Below, piece after piece: positions 1 through 9,245 of a stretch of 64,000 bases of DNA (the first letter of the stretch is position 1; every line of letters begins with the position of its first letter). Origin of the DNA: Ampelomyces quisqualis (taxonomy: Eukaryota > Ascomycota > Dothideomycetes > Pleosporales > Phaeosphaeriaceae). Location of the stretch: NCBI GenBank assembly GCA_018398575.1, contig JAGTXZ010000019.1:620001-684000 (forward strand), written 5' to 3'. The notes beneath the pieces were generated by a model, which saw nothing but the letters and a program-made list of their open reading frames with translations, had not been told where the DNA came from and made no database searches. Both the position numbers and the translations under genes were made by a program.

Positions 1-558
1 GAAGTCTGAGAGGTAGCTGAGCCGGGGGGGCTCAGCTCCGACGGCTCTTCATCGACTTCTCAGCCCTTCCTTCGTGCCACGGTGTTGTGCAACTCGACAT
101 CTAGTGCGCTAACGCGTCTCGCAGGGGTATTTCCTGTAGGTATCCATTTGCTCTACCAGGGACCATGACGTGTGCAAGCTCCGCGAGTTTCAGGCACGCC
201 GATTCGCTGAGCGTTCATAGCTTACCAAGATGCCGCCTGAGTAATGTATGGATCGGCAGATGCGACCGTCACTCGTCACGTAGGCCCGAGCCGGATGATG
301 CACTTGCTTATGAAATCATCCCGACCGACGTGCTTATTGCTACGGCCTTTCTGCTGCGCGGCCGAAAGGAAGCATGTTTTAACTAGGGCTACCGACTTCA
401 GGTAGTCGCCGCGACATGAGACGATGAGACGCATGTAGGCTTCAACCGTGAGCTACTGACTTCTTGAGGTACGGCTAGATACTTGAGTGAGCTTCTTGGA
501 CTATCGAGACACACCTAGAGCACAGGAACCTAGCAAGATTCATAGTTACACCGCAAAC
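1..558. other. Intergenic, left edge
   Basis: No gene can be supported here. The reading frames are short and unlike any family I know. The last 200 bases are presumably the promoter of the flavoprotein that begins at 559; no TATA box is evident. Confidence 0.5.
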
Positions 559-2370
559 ATGGCTTTTTCAATGGCAATGCCATGGAATGCGGGCGAAGAA
601 AGGATGCACAACCTCCTCCGAGTTCCGCCACAAGATAACCCTACTTCGGCCATGCTCACGCCTCAGGCAGGATATATGCTTCAATATGGGCCACTCCTTG
701 CTCTTGGTACACTCGACTCTCATTCTCGTCCGTGGACCACACTTTGGGGCGGTTCTCCAGGATTCTCTCAACCCTTAGGTGGAGGACTCGTTGGTATACG
801 TACGCTTGTTGATTCGACGCAAGACGCTGTGGTGAAAGCTCTCATGGGTGATACCGTCGATGGCGAGATGTCGGAACCTAAAGACGGGGGCAATATGCTT
901 GCGGGCCTCGCGATAGACCTGATGACGAGGAAGAGGGTCAAGATTGCCGGCAAGATGATTGCAGGAACCGTGCAAGAGATTGACGCCGAGTTCGAAGAAG
1001 ACGGCGGTAGCAAATTCACGACGAAGCAGAAGCAGATACAGCTGGTGACTAAGATCGAACAGAGTCTTGGAAACTGTCCCAAGTATCTCAATCAATACAA
1101 ACTTCGACCTGCGAAGATCGAATCCGTCTTGCTCTCCGCAAGCCCTAGTCTGACGGAAGAAGGCAAGAATCTCATCGGAAGATCAGACATGTTCTTTCTT
1201 ACTACAAGCACCAGGCAGGATATGGACGTTAACCATCGAGGAGGTCCTCCAGGATTTGTGCGCATAATCTCCCGAGATCAATTCGTCTACCCAGAATATT
1301 CTGGTAACCGGCTTTACCAATCCCTCGGCAACCTTCAGCTAAATCCCAAAATTGGTGTGACCTTTCCAGACTACGAGACGGGCGATGTACTCTATACCAC
1401 AGGCACAGCAGTGATTCTCGTAGGTGCAGATGCGGCAAGTCTATTACCAGGCAGCAAACTGGCTGTCAGAATCACCACTGTAGAAACGCGCCTTGTTCGA
1501 CGGGGCCTCCCCTTTCGCGGAGTCAGACATACCCCCAGTCCATATAACCCACGCGTGCGACCGCTCGCCACAGAAGGAAACATGAAATCGAGTGTCTTCT
1601 CTGCGACGAAGCCAATTTTTGTTACGCTTGTCAAGAAGAAAGTCATCAGCCCAACAATCGCACGCTTTACTTTCGCTGTACCTTCGCGTTTTGCATATAC
1701 GGCTGGGCAGTGGGTTGCTCTAGACTTCAAAGACGAGCTGGACATTGGTTACGAACACATGCGTGACGATGATCCCACAAGTTTGAATGACGACTTTGTG
1801 CGCACTTTCACCATATCGTCCGTTCCAAAATCCAATGGACAGGATGAGTTCGACATCACGATGAAGAACGTCGGGCCCGTGACTAAGTTCCTATACAAGC
1901 AGAACGAGCGCGCTGGTTTCGAAGTTGCTTTATTGGGTGTAGGGGGCAAATTCGAGATCAGGCAGCAGGATCAGGAAACGATTACGCCGTTCATCGCTGG
2001 TGGTGTCGGTATTACTCCTCTTCTCAGCCATCTTGGCACGCTGGATCTCTCGCCGACGCGATTCAAGCTGTTTTGGACACTTCGGGTTGCAGATGTCGAA
2101 TTTGCACTGGATATTTTCAAGCAATCTCCTGAGCTTGCAAAATCGACGGATGTTTTCTTTACAGGCGAGCAGAGCAGAGATGATTTACGTGGGAGGCTTG
2201 AGCAATTGACATCACTAGGAGTCGAGCTTCACACGAGGCGGCTGGCGAAGCAGGATCTCGACAAGGTGGATGTAAAGATCTGGTACCTCTGTGCTGGGAA
2301 AGCGTTCAGAAAACAAGTGCTGGAGTGGTTAGAGGGCAAAGAAGTTTTGTTCGAGAACTTTGACTACTGA
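559..2370 (+). CDS. PNPOx-like / ferredoxin reductase-type flavoprotein
   Basis: Single-exon gene, 603 residues from the first ATG of the frame; the frame is open further upstream to a GTG at 487 but has no earlier ATG. The N-terminal half (about residues 1-330) resembles the FMN-binding split barrel of the pyridoxamine-phosphate-oxidase-like family, including a W-x-T-L-x-G-x-P-G-F segment near residue 50 and a G-P-P-G-F-V-R-I segment near 230. The C-terminal half is an FR-type FAD domain with G-Q-W near 383 and R-T-F-T-I-S-S near 415 (the RxYS-type flavin motif), followed by an NAD(P) domain with G-G-V-G-I-T-P near 481. No iron-sulfur cysteine cluster is visible, and no signal peptide. A fused oxidoreductase that passes electrons between NAD(P)H, FAD and FMN is inferred. 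Its substrate is unknown. Confidence 0.85.
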   Translation: MAFSMAMPWNAGEERMHNLLRVPPQDNPTSAMLTPQAGYMLQYGPLLALGTLDSHSRPWTTLWGGSPGFSQPLGGGLVGIRTLVDSTQDAVVKALMGDTVDGEMSEPKDGGNMLAGLAIDLMTRKRVKIAGKMIAGTVQEIDAEFEEDGGSKFTTKQKQIQLVTKIEQSLGNCPKYLNQYKLRPAKIESVLLSASPSLTEEGKNLIGRSDMFFLTTSTRQDMDVNHRGGPPGFVRIISRDQFVYPEYSGNRLYQSLGNLQLNPKIGVTFPDYETGDVLYTTGTAVILVGADAASLLPGSKLAVRITTVETRLVRRGLPFRGVRHTPSPYNPRVRPLATEGNMKSSVFSATKPIFVTLVKKKVISPTIARFTFAVPSRFAYTAGQWVALDFKDELDIGYEHMRDDDPTSLNDDFVRTFTISSVPKSNGQDEFDITMKNVGPVTKFLYKQNERAGFEVALLGVGGKFEIRQQDQETITPFIAGGVGITPLLSHLGTLDLSPTRFKLFWTLRVADVEFALDIFKQSPELAKSTDVFFTGEQSRDDLRGRLEQLTSLGVELHTRRLAKQDLDKVDVKIWYLCAGKAFRKQVLEWLEGKEVLFENFDY

Positions 2371-3074
2371 ACTTACCCGGAAGTCACGCTCTCTTGTCGT
2401 AGAGCGTTGGCTCAATACCATTGTCGGCAATTCGTAACCACTATTCGCATTCCGTGAGCTATGTACCTCGTAACCTTTTCCTACATGTATCATGGTCCCT
2501 CGTCAAGCAATGTGAAAGCTGATCAACATCTTCTGGCTCTATTCACGGTTATCAGTTTCATCATGCCTCAATGCTGCCTCCTTTGCAGTCTCGCTTCGAC
2601 CTGCTTCGTTGGCTGCATCTTACCAAACGTAGTCTCCCAGATGTTCAGCGCAACATTTGTTTTTCTTTGCTTGGTAACGAGCTGGCAATCAACGAGTCCC
2701 AGCAATACCACGAGAGCCACAATGCCAATATTCCTTGCAAAGTATCGTCCAACAACCAGACAGTCCAGCTTGATGGAATCGTTTGCTTTTGTTGTCTCCA
2801 CCAAAATCGTTCAGCCCAAACGGTGTTTAGTGGCTTTGTTGTTGTCTGAGCTCTAGTCACACGTCACACCATCCTTGGTGGATCATGAAATGGCAATCTG
2901 GGGGTCGTGGTGTTACGCCGCACAAACGGTTAGCGTACTGTGCTGCGGCTTGCTCACCTTCCACACGCTCCCTCATCTTTACAACACGCTCTTTCCGCAC
3001 TTTCTTTCTCATTTACCGCGAAACTTGCGTCTCTGCTTTGCACACAGTCTCTGCCAAGTACACTCCCCATCAAT
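2371..3074. other. Intergenic
   Basis: Several overlapping short frames occur on both strands, none recognisable. The last 150 bases are rich in C and T, like the pyrimidine-rich promoters of well-expressed fungal genes. Confidence 0.45.
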
Positions 3075-4182
3075 ATGCCTGGGGTTCGTAAGTCGTCTCC
3101 ACCTTGGCCCCCACATGGCGTTGCCGCGTACTCGGAAAGCGTCGTCCTGGGTCCTGTCGCTTCGCACAACTCCCCAAAAAAGCTTAAGCCTTGAGCACCA
3201 CAGAAAACATGGCTAATGTATTGCTTACTCAGCGCCCGATGCCTTGGACCAGGTGAAGAAGGCTCTGAAGGGCCTTTTCAGCAAGAAGAAGAACAAGAAG
3301 GAGGAGCCCAAGCCGACTGCTACTACGGACACGCCGTCAAGCTCGCAAGCCGCTTCAGCGCCGGCAAAGACGGAGACAGCGCCCGCGCCTGCTCCAGCCA
3401 CCGCTCCCGAGCCTGTCAAGACCGAGTCCACGCCGGCAGTGGCAAGCCATGCGCCCGTGCCAGCAGAGCCAGTGCCAGCAGCTGCCCCGGCGCAGGGTGA
3501 AGCCAACAAAGATGAGATTGCTGCGCTCGCCGAAGTGAAGAAAGCAACTTCAAGTAGGTCGACCTCCCGCTCCACTTCACATCTTCAACTGCACCCAACC
3601 GAAAGCTCGGACGGGTCGAGATGGAGACACAAGGTCGCCAGCAGCAACGACTGGGGCGGTCCCATCTAACCATTGAGCTTCTAGGGGGCTTGTGTCCAGC
3701 CGGGTGCTTCTCGAAGCACTCGGTCACGATGCAGCTCCAAGCTGGACATCCCAGCATCTCGCGCGTCATGCGTCGATGCGCTTTGATTGCCTCCTTACGA
3801 CCCTCTCACGACTCTCCTACAACCTAAGATACCCATAGACTAACGATTCATAACTTCAGCTCCAGAGCCAGCAGGCGCTACAGTACCAACTCGACCAAAC
3901 GCTGCTTCAGCGCAGGCGTCTTCCACTGATGCTCCAATCGACGCTGCTACGAAGCCAGCCGACGCTCCTACGGCGGCCACGACCACTGAAGCATCTGCAC
4001 CTCTTGATATGCCTGAGATCCCAGCCTCTAAGCCGGCTGCGGGCATGAGCGCCACCAGTGGACCCTTGAACGACGACCCTTTCAGCCCCGAGCCAAAAGA
4101 GGAGAAACCCGCTGCCCCCGTGCCAACGCCTGCTCTCCCAGCAGCTTCTGCTGCGCCGCAGCCAAACCCCGTGGAAAAGTAG
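3075..4182 (+). CDS. Small Ala/Pro-rich hypothetical protein
   Basis: Predicted exons 3075-3087, 3233-3553 and 3860-4182, giving 218 residues. The first coding exon is only 13 nt (ATG plus three codons and one base), spliced by a good GTAAGT donor. Residues 5-22 form a Lys-rich amphipathic stretch with D-Q-V-K-K-A-L-K-G-L-F-S-K-K-K. The rest is low-complexity Ala, Pro, Thr, Ser and Glu with no cysteine and no membrane segment. Both introns are long for this window (145 and 306 nt); keeping the second would add about 38 codons and then stop at 3669. I do not recognise a family. The pyrimidine-rich upstream region suggests solid expression. A disordered cytoplasmic protein is the most that can be said. 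Confidence 0.6.
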
Positions 4183-4764
4183 GGGAATTTGGGCTAGCTA
4201 TACGTCCTGGGCAATCATTGAACGGTGTGAGCCGTGGAAGTGCGATGTCGAGGTTGGATAGTCATGAGCATTGACGTACCACAAGTCTTACATAAAGGGA
4301 CACGGTTTCTGCGATGTTTTGTTGCATACTTGCTTTCTTCCTGCACTAATACTATACCCCACTGTAGTGTTTGACGGAGCGTGCCGAAGTAAGGCGATAG
4401 GGGGCATAGAGGCAGAGCTTGGCGTTTCGATCGAATGACAAGCTTTCCTTCTTCGGGCTAAATTGTGTGCGATTCGCAGTGTGAGAACATGTGCAATGCA
4501 ATTCGCGTAACCTGTGCCTGCGTCACCTATCGAGCAAGTCACTAGCGCGGGGCACCACAACACAACCCGTGGAACGCATCTCCAGAAGTCCTGAGCCACT
4601 CCATCAACTCGAGCACTCTGCATTTGCGGTGTTCCCCCTGAGACAAATTTCCCACAGTCACGAGACGGTTCGTGTCCGCATGGAAATCAGACCCCGGCAT
4701 ATAGCAGACCACGACAAATCGCCTTCTCGCCCACAACGACGACGTCATCGTCGCGACAGATGAG
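4183..4764. other. Intergenic
   Basis: This holds the 3' end of the Ala/Pro-rich gene and the promoter of hbs1. No other gene is visible. Confidence 0.5.
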
Positions 4765-7286
4765 ATGCCTCCGAAAAGCGGTTTCTCCCGCACGCGCAAT
4801 ATCGACTACGATGACGAGGATGACTACTACGATGAGGCCGAATATGATGATCAAGAGGCAGGCGAGGGCACTACAGAAGACGACAAGGAGCAGATGCGCG
4901 TAGGCACAATACGTGTGCGAGAAGCTTTGGGCGAGTTCGAAGCTGGCGTTAGCGACGCGCAAATCCACGAGGCTCTGTGGCATTACTACTACGATATCGG
5001 CAAGAGCGTGACATACCTGAAAAACAAGCTCGGTGGCGCGCAGACACCAAGGGAAACGCCCAAGAAGGAGAAGGCCATGTCCAAGTTCGACCAGGCTGCT
5101 AGCATAGCAGTGCAGAACGCTCCTCCAAGCACCGGTAAGTACAATCATGCTCACAACAGTAACGTGGCCGAGTCCGCCTGCCCCATGACCTTGAGTCTGC
5201 CGCCGAATACGATGCCAACGTACGATGCAGATGACTTCTTCTGGGATGTGCCATGGGGTAACGTGCCGGCTCATCGTCTCGGGACCATCGTCGTTGACCC
5301 TTCTCGGGGTAGAAGAGGACTGCTGGGGGGCTCAAAGCTAGCAGCACTCGCGGCCAAGCGCAGAAAAGAACGCGAAGAAGCTCAGGCTGGCGCATCTCGT
5401 CCAACTGGCGATGCAGATGCAGCTGTGGCTATGTTGGACAAGCTCTCCATGGCGAGTGCCTCTATGCCTAATACCCGCAACGAAGCACCAAAGCCTAGAT
5501 ATCCTGTCCGTCGACGTTCCCCCTCTCCTCAGCATGACGCACCATTTTCCGAGACGACAGAGGAGCCGAAAGCACCGCAACCAGCTATCGTTGTGGAGCG
5601 TCCAGCTGAGCGCGCAGTCGCCTCCACGTTCGCTTCTACATTGTGTGGCTCAAACTTGACCTCACCATCGACAATAGAAGTGTTTCCCGTGCCATACACC
5701 CACTACCAGGGATACTCAAACACGAATGCCTTTGACACACCAAGCCCGGATGACATCGTACGCGCGGCCCAGACCAAGGGTGCGGGTGGTGGCAGGCGTT
5801 GACTCGACCTTACACAATTTTGACGTACATATCTAAGGCATACAGGAACTACCACCAAAAAGAAAAAGGCCATCTCCCATGGTGATAAGTTGGCCGACTC
5901 CGTTGGGAGTCTTGTCATGGAAGAGTCTCATGTCAAAAGCAAAAACTTCAACGTTATCGACGAGTTTGAGAAGAGCAGTCCAAAGCGGATAGCTAACTTC
6001 GTCGTTGTGGGTCAGCTTGACATCCGACTCCATTTGCAAACATAGAAATGTGATGCTAATAGGGCACAGGTCATGTCGACCATGGCAAAAGCACACTCAT
6101 GGGCCGCCTACTGTATGATTTGAAAGTTATCGACCAACGGTCTATCGACAAGTTACGAAAAGAGGCCGAGACCATTGGCAAATCATCGTTTGCCCTAGCT
6201 TGGGTTATGGATGAGACGAGCGAAGAACGAAGTCGTGGCGTCACGGTCGACATCGCCACCAACTACTTCGAGACAGACAGGACTCACTTTACCATACTCG
6301 ATGCACCCGGGCACAAGGACTTCATACCAAACATGATATCAGGATCTTCACAGGCCGACTTTCCTGTCCTTGTCATCGATGCGAGTACCAACAGCTTCGA
6401 AGCGGGTCTGAAGGGTCAGACGAAGGAGCATATTCTCATAGCACGAAGTATGGGCATGCAGCACATTATTGTGGCAGTCAACAAGATGGACACGGTATCA
6501 TGGTCACAGTCACGATTCGATGAAATATCAAAACGTATGACTGCCTTCTTGACTGAAGCCAGCTTTCTCGAGAAGCGCATAACCTTCATCCCGTTGGCGG
6601 GTCTGACAGGCGAGAACGTGGTGAAGAGAGTGGACAAGTCGGCCGCCGACTGGTATACTGGCGAGACTCTTCTCGAAGCTCTCGAGCGCGTAGATCTGCC
6701 ACAGCGAAACCTGCAGAAGCCACTGCGGTTTTCCGTTGCAGATGTTTTCCGCGGCGACATTCGATCTCCTCTCAGCATCGCTGGCCGCATTGACTCCGGT
6801 ACGCTCCAAGTTGGCGACGTCATCTTGGCTTTACCCGCCAACGAAACCGCAACGATCAAAGCAATCGAGGTGCAGGAGCAGCCGGTTGATTGGGCAGTCG
6901 CAGGGCAAATACCAACACTTCATCTCACGGACATGGATCCTGTTCACCTCCGACAGGGCGACATGATATGTCCACCAAGTTCTCCAGTCAAACTTGTCAA
7001 GGCCTTTTCTTCCAAGCTCCTCGCTTTCGAACACGTCCTTCCTTGCCCGGTAGAGGTATTTAGATCCACGCTCAACAGCCCTGGTGGTATCAGATCGCTG
7101 AGTGCCAAGCTCAACAAATTTACTGGCGAGGTGGTGAAGAGGAGGCCTCGTATTATCAAGCCTGGAGAGGTGGCTCGAGTCGTTGTGGTGCTGGAGAAGG
7201 AGCTACCCATTGAAGAAGGGATGCGAGTCGTTGTCAGGGAAAGAGGTAGGACAATTGGGGCCGGGCTGATGGAGAACGTTGCTTAG
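4765..7286 (+). CDS. hbs1: Elongation factor 1-alpha-like protein Hbs1
   Basis: Ribosome-rescue GTPase, partner of Dom34/Pelota in no-go and non-stop mRNA decay, cytoplasmic. Exons 4765-5779, 5846-6010 and 6070-7286 give 798 residues; a further 96-nt in-frame intron at 5135-5230 is likely and would give 766. The acidic N terminus leads into the Hbs1 N domain (A-L-W-H-Y-Y-Y-D near residue 73). Next comes the family's F-F-x-D-x-P-W-x-N-V-P-A-H-R segment, which directly follows the optional intron. The GTPase domain shows G-H-V-D-H-G-K-S, rebuilt exactly across the 6011-6069 intron, then D-A-P-G-H-K-D-F and N-K-M-D, followed by two EF-Tu-type beta-barrel domains ending in E-N-V-A. The N domain and the H-G-K-S form of the P-loop distinguish it from Sup35, its paralogue at 18.4-20.6 kb. 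Confidence 0.93.
5135..5230 (+). other. Probable in-frame intron of hbs1
   Basis: GTAAGT donor at 5135 and CAG acceptor ending at 5230, 96 nt with no stop codon in the gene's frame. Removing it brings the N domain directly against the conserved F-F-W-D-V-P-W segment. The retained form would also be translatable. Confidence 0.6.
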
Positions 7287-7436
7287 CGAACAAGGGCGGG
7301 CAGCCAATGAAGCCTCTTTATACAGAGGCCAGAGTTGTATAGGACATGCGTCAATGCGACGAGTAAAAACCCATGCAGAATTCTGGCAGACACGTCGTCC
7401 AGGCACAGTATCGTGATCAATGTCTACCTGATTCGT

Positions 7437-8945
7437 CTAACCGTCCTTGTTCACAGCCCACGGAGCGCGAGTGCCTCCTTCTTCACTAACCGCTGCACTC
7501 GCGCCCTTCGCTAGTCTCCCCGGTGGCAGTGCAGGCGTCCTACTTGCCCACGGCGCTCTCGTAGGCTGATCCGGACCACCAGGCACGTTTTGGCTCGCCC
7601 ACGGCGCTGCCGTCGCCGCAGCACCTGGGTCTGGTACAGGATTTGGCCGTTCCGGGCGAGGCTGGTGCGGGGCGCGAGAGGGAGGCTGGAAGCGGGGCGA
7701 AGCGTAAGCCGACGTGGACGAGGATGCCGAGGGGACGGTGGAGGAAGTGGGTTGGGTGGCCGTGTGCAGGGTAGCGAGGATAGATTTTGCGGCGGGGTGT
7801 TTTTCCCAGGCGAAGAGCGAGGCAAAGGGGAAGTGTTGGACGACGGGGAATTTGGAGAGGACTTCTGCGCTGTACATTTTGATCATGCCCTGGGGTCAAG
7901 GTTTGTTAGCGTTTGTTCCTAGACACACGATGGAGGTGGACGGTAGAAGGGTGTACCGTACCTTGTTGATCTTGGCCCATCCTGCTTTCACCCCGGAAAT
8001 GTCGTAGAGAATGGGACTGTGCTCCCAGAAGGGTCCTTTCTTGACGTCGTATATGAATCCTATAGCACTGAAATACATGTTTCGCCCCCTGTCTCGTTCC
8101 ACGGCGCTCAGTTTGGCCACGTCTGCTGGGTGCGGCGCGTCCGGCAACGAGCCCTCTGTGGCAACGTCGGCGGGGCTAGTGATGGCGGGCGAGAATTGTG
8201 CGCTGCCAAAGATGTAGGGCAGAAACGCATGGTCGTCTAGTCCCCAGACGCCATGGGATCCGGCAGGTTCCAGCGTGTATGTCAAGATCAAGCGGCGTAC
8301 TAGAACGAGATAGGGTTCGATGATGCCGAGGACTAGAGCCCGTTCCACATGTCCATCGGTGGATTCGGCAAAGGCGCCGAGCTTCCACAGGCCCCCGAGA
8401 AAAGCGAGAAAGCTGAGTTCGTGGCCAGTGCCGTAATCAAGTCTCTGCGAGCTGCCGAAGCTGCCGATAAGATACGCTTCCAGCTCTGCCTTGGCGGATA
8501 CATGGGACGATGTTGGGAAAGCTAGGACGTGTGGAGGCAGATACTGATCAAGAAGTGATGGTACTCGCTCGCGGACGAGGTCGTACCACCTGCGGAAGCT
8601 GATGTTGCCGAATCTGCGGGGTCCGGGATCTGGTGGTGCTTCGTCGATGAGGGACGTGAGGGTGCTGAGAAGCTTGGCAATGTCTTGCACAACATGCGGA
8701 AGAGGTACATGTTCATCGTCCAACCTCCACTCTCTAGCGGACCCGGCGCCCTTGGCCTCTTCTTTTGATTTCCGGGGGATCATGGCCGTGTTGAGCTGGA
8801 AAATCAACGTCATGATGTCCGCATAGGCCCTGCTAGCCAGGAAGAAGGTGACATCCTCGCCATCGTTGATGCGTTTGGCGGGCACTGCGAAGCTGACTGC
8901 TTGGGTGGGGTCGAGTTTTGTGAGCGTCGGTGCGCTTGATGCCAT
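7437..8945 (-). CDS. rrd1: Serine/threonine phosphatase 2A activator (PTPA, Rrd1 type)
   Basis: PP2A phosphatase activator, also described in the family as a peptidyl-prolyl isomerase. Exons 7962-8945 and 7437-7889 (minus) give 478 residues; the 72-nt intron falls between A-K-I-N-K and G-M-I-K-M-Y, both conserved in the family. The signature [18 protein letters not shown] lies near residues 229-246. The C-terminal 110 residues are a Pro/Ala/Ser-rich tail with repeated A-P-W-A motifs (three or four copies), which fits the longer Rrd1-type rather than the Rrd2-type protein. It is divergent from the next gene, with start codons 300 bp apart. It is one of two PP2A-related genes here, Zds1 at 43-46 kb being the other. 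Confidence 0.92.
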
Positions 8946-9245
8946 GGTGGTGGTGGTGTAGTAGTCTACTATTGCGGTGGGATCTATGCAGCTAGTGTCC
9001 GAGTCCCTGACAAGTTACAACCACCCCACGCCCCCCCACTCACTGCGCCGTCATCGCAGATGGGCACGTGGACGGGACGGACGCGTCAATAAACACTGAA
9101 GCAAGTGGAGCTTGTAGACTGAGTGAATACATGGCGCGTCTCGGGGAGCCGCCGCGCACACGGCGTCAGTACACGCGACGGCTGCACGCTTCCATCGAGC
9201 TAACCATTGCACCTGACCACAGTGTCGCCCCATGCCGACGCCTCC
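8946..9245. promoter_or_regulatory. Shared divergent promoter region
   Basis: 300 bp between the start of rrd1 (minus) and the start of the C3H-type protein (plus). It contains a C-rich run near 9023-9040 but no clear TATA box. Confidence 0.45.

Noticed and set aside
165..386. 73-codon frame at the left edge
   Set aside because: No recognisable motif, and no supporting splice or promoter context.
2461..2860. Overlapping frames on both strands between the first two genes
   Set aside because: Four mutually overlapping short frames with no family likeness; treated as noncoding.
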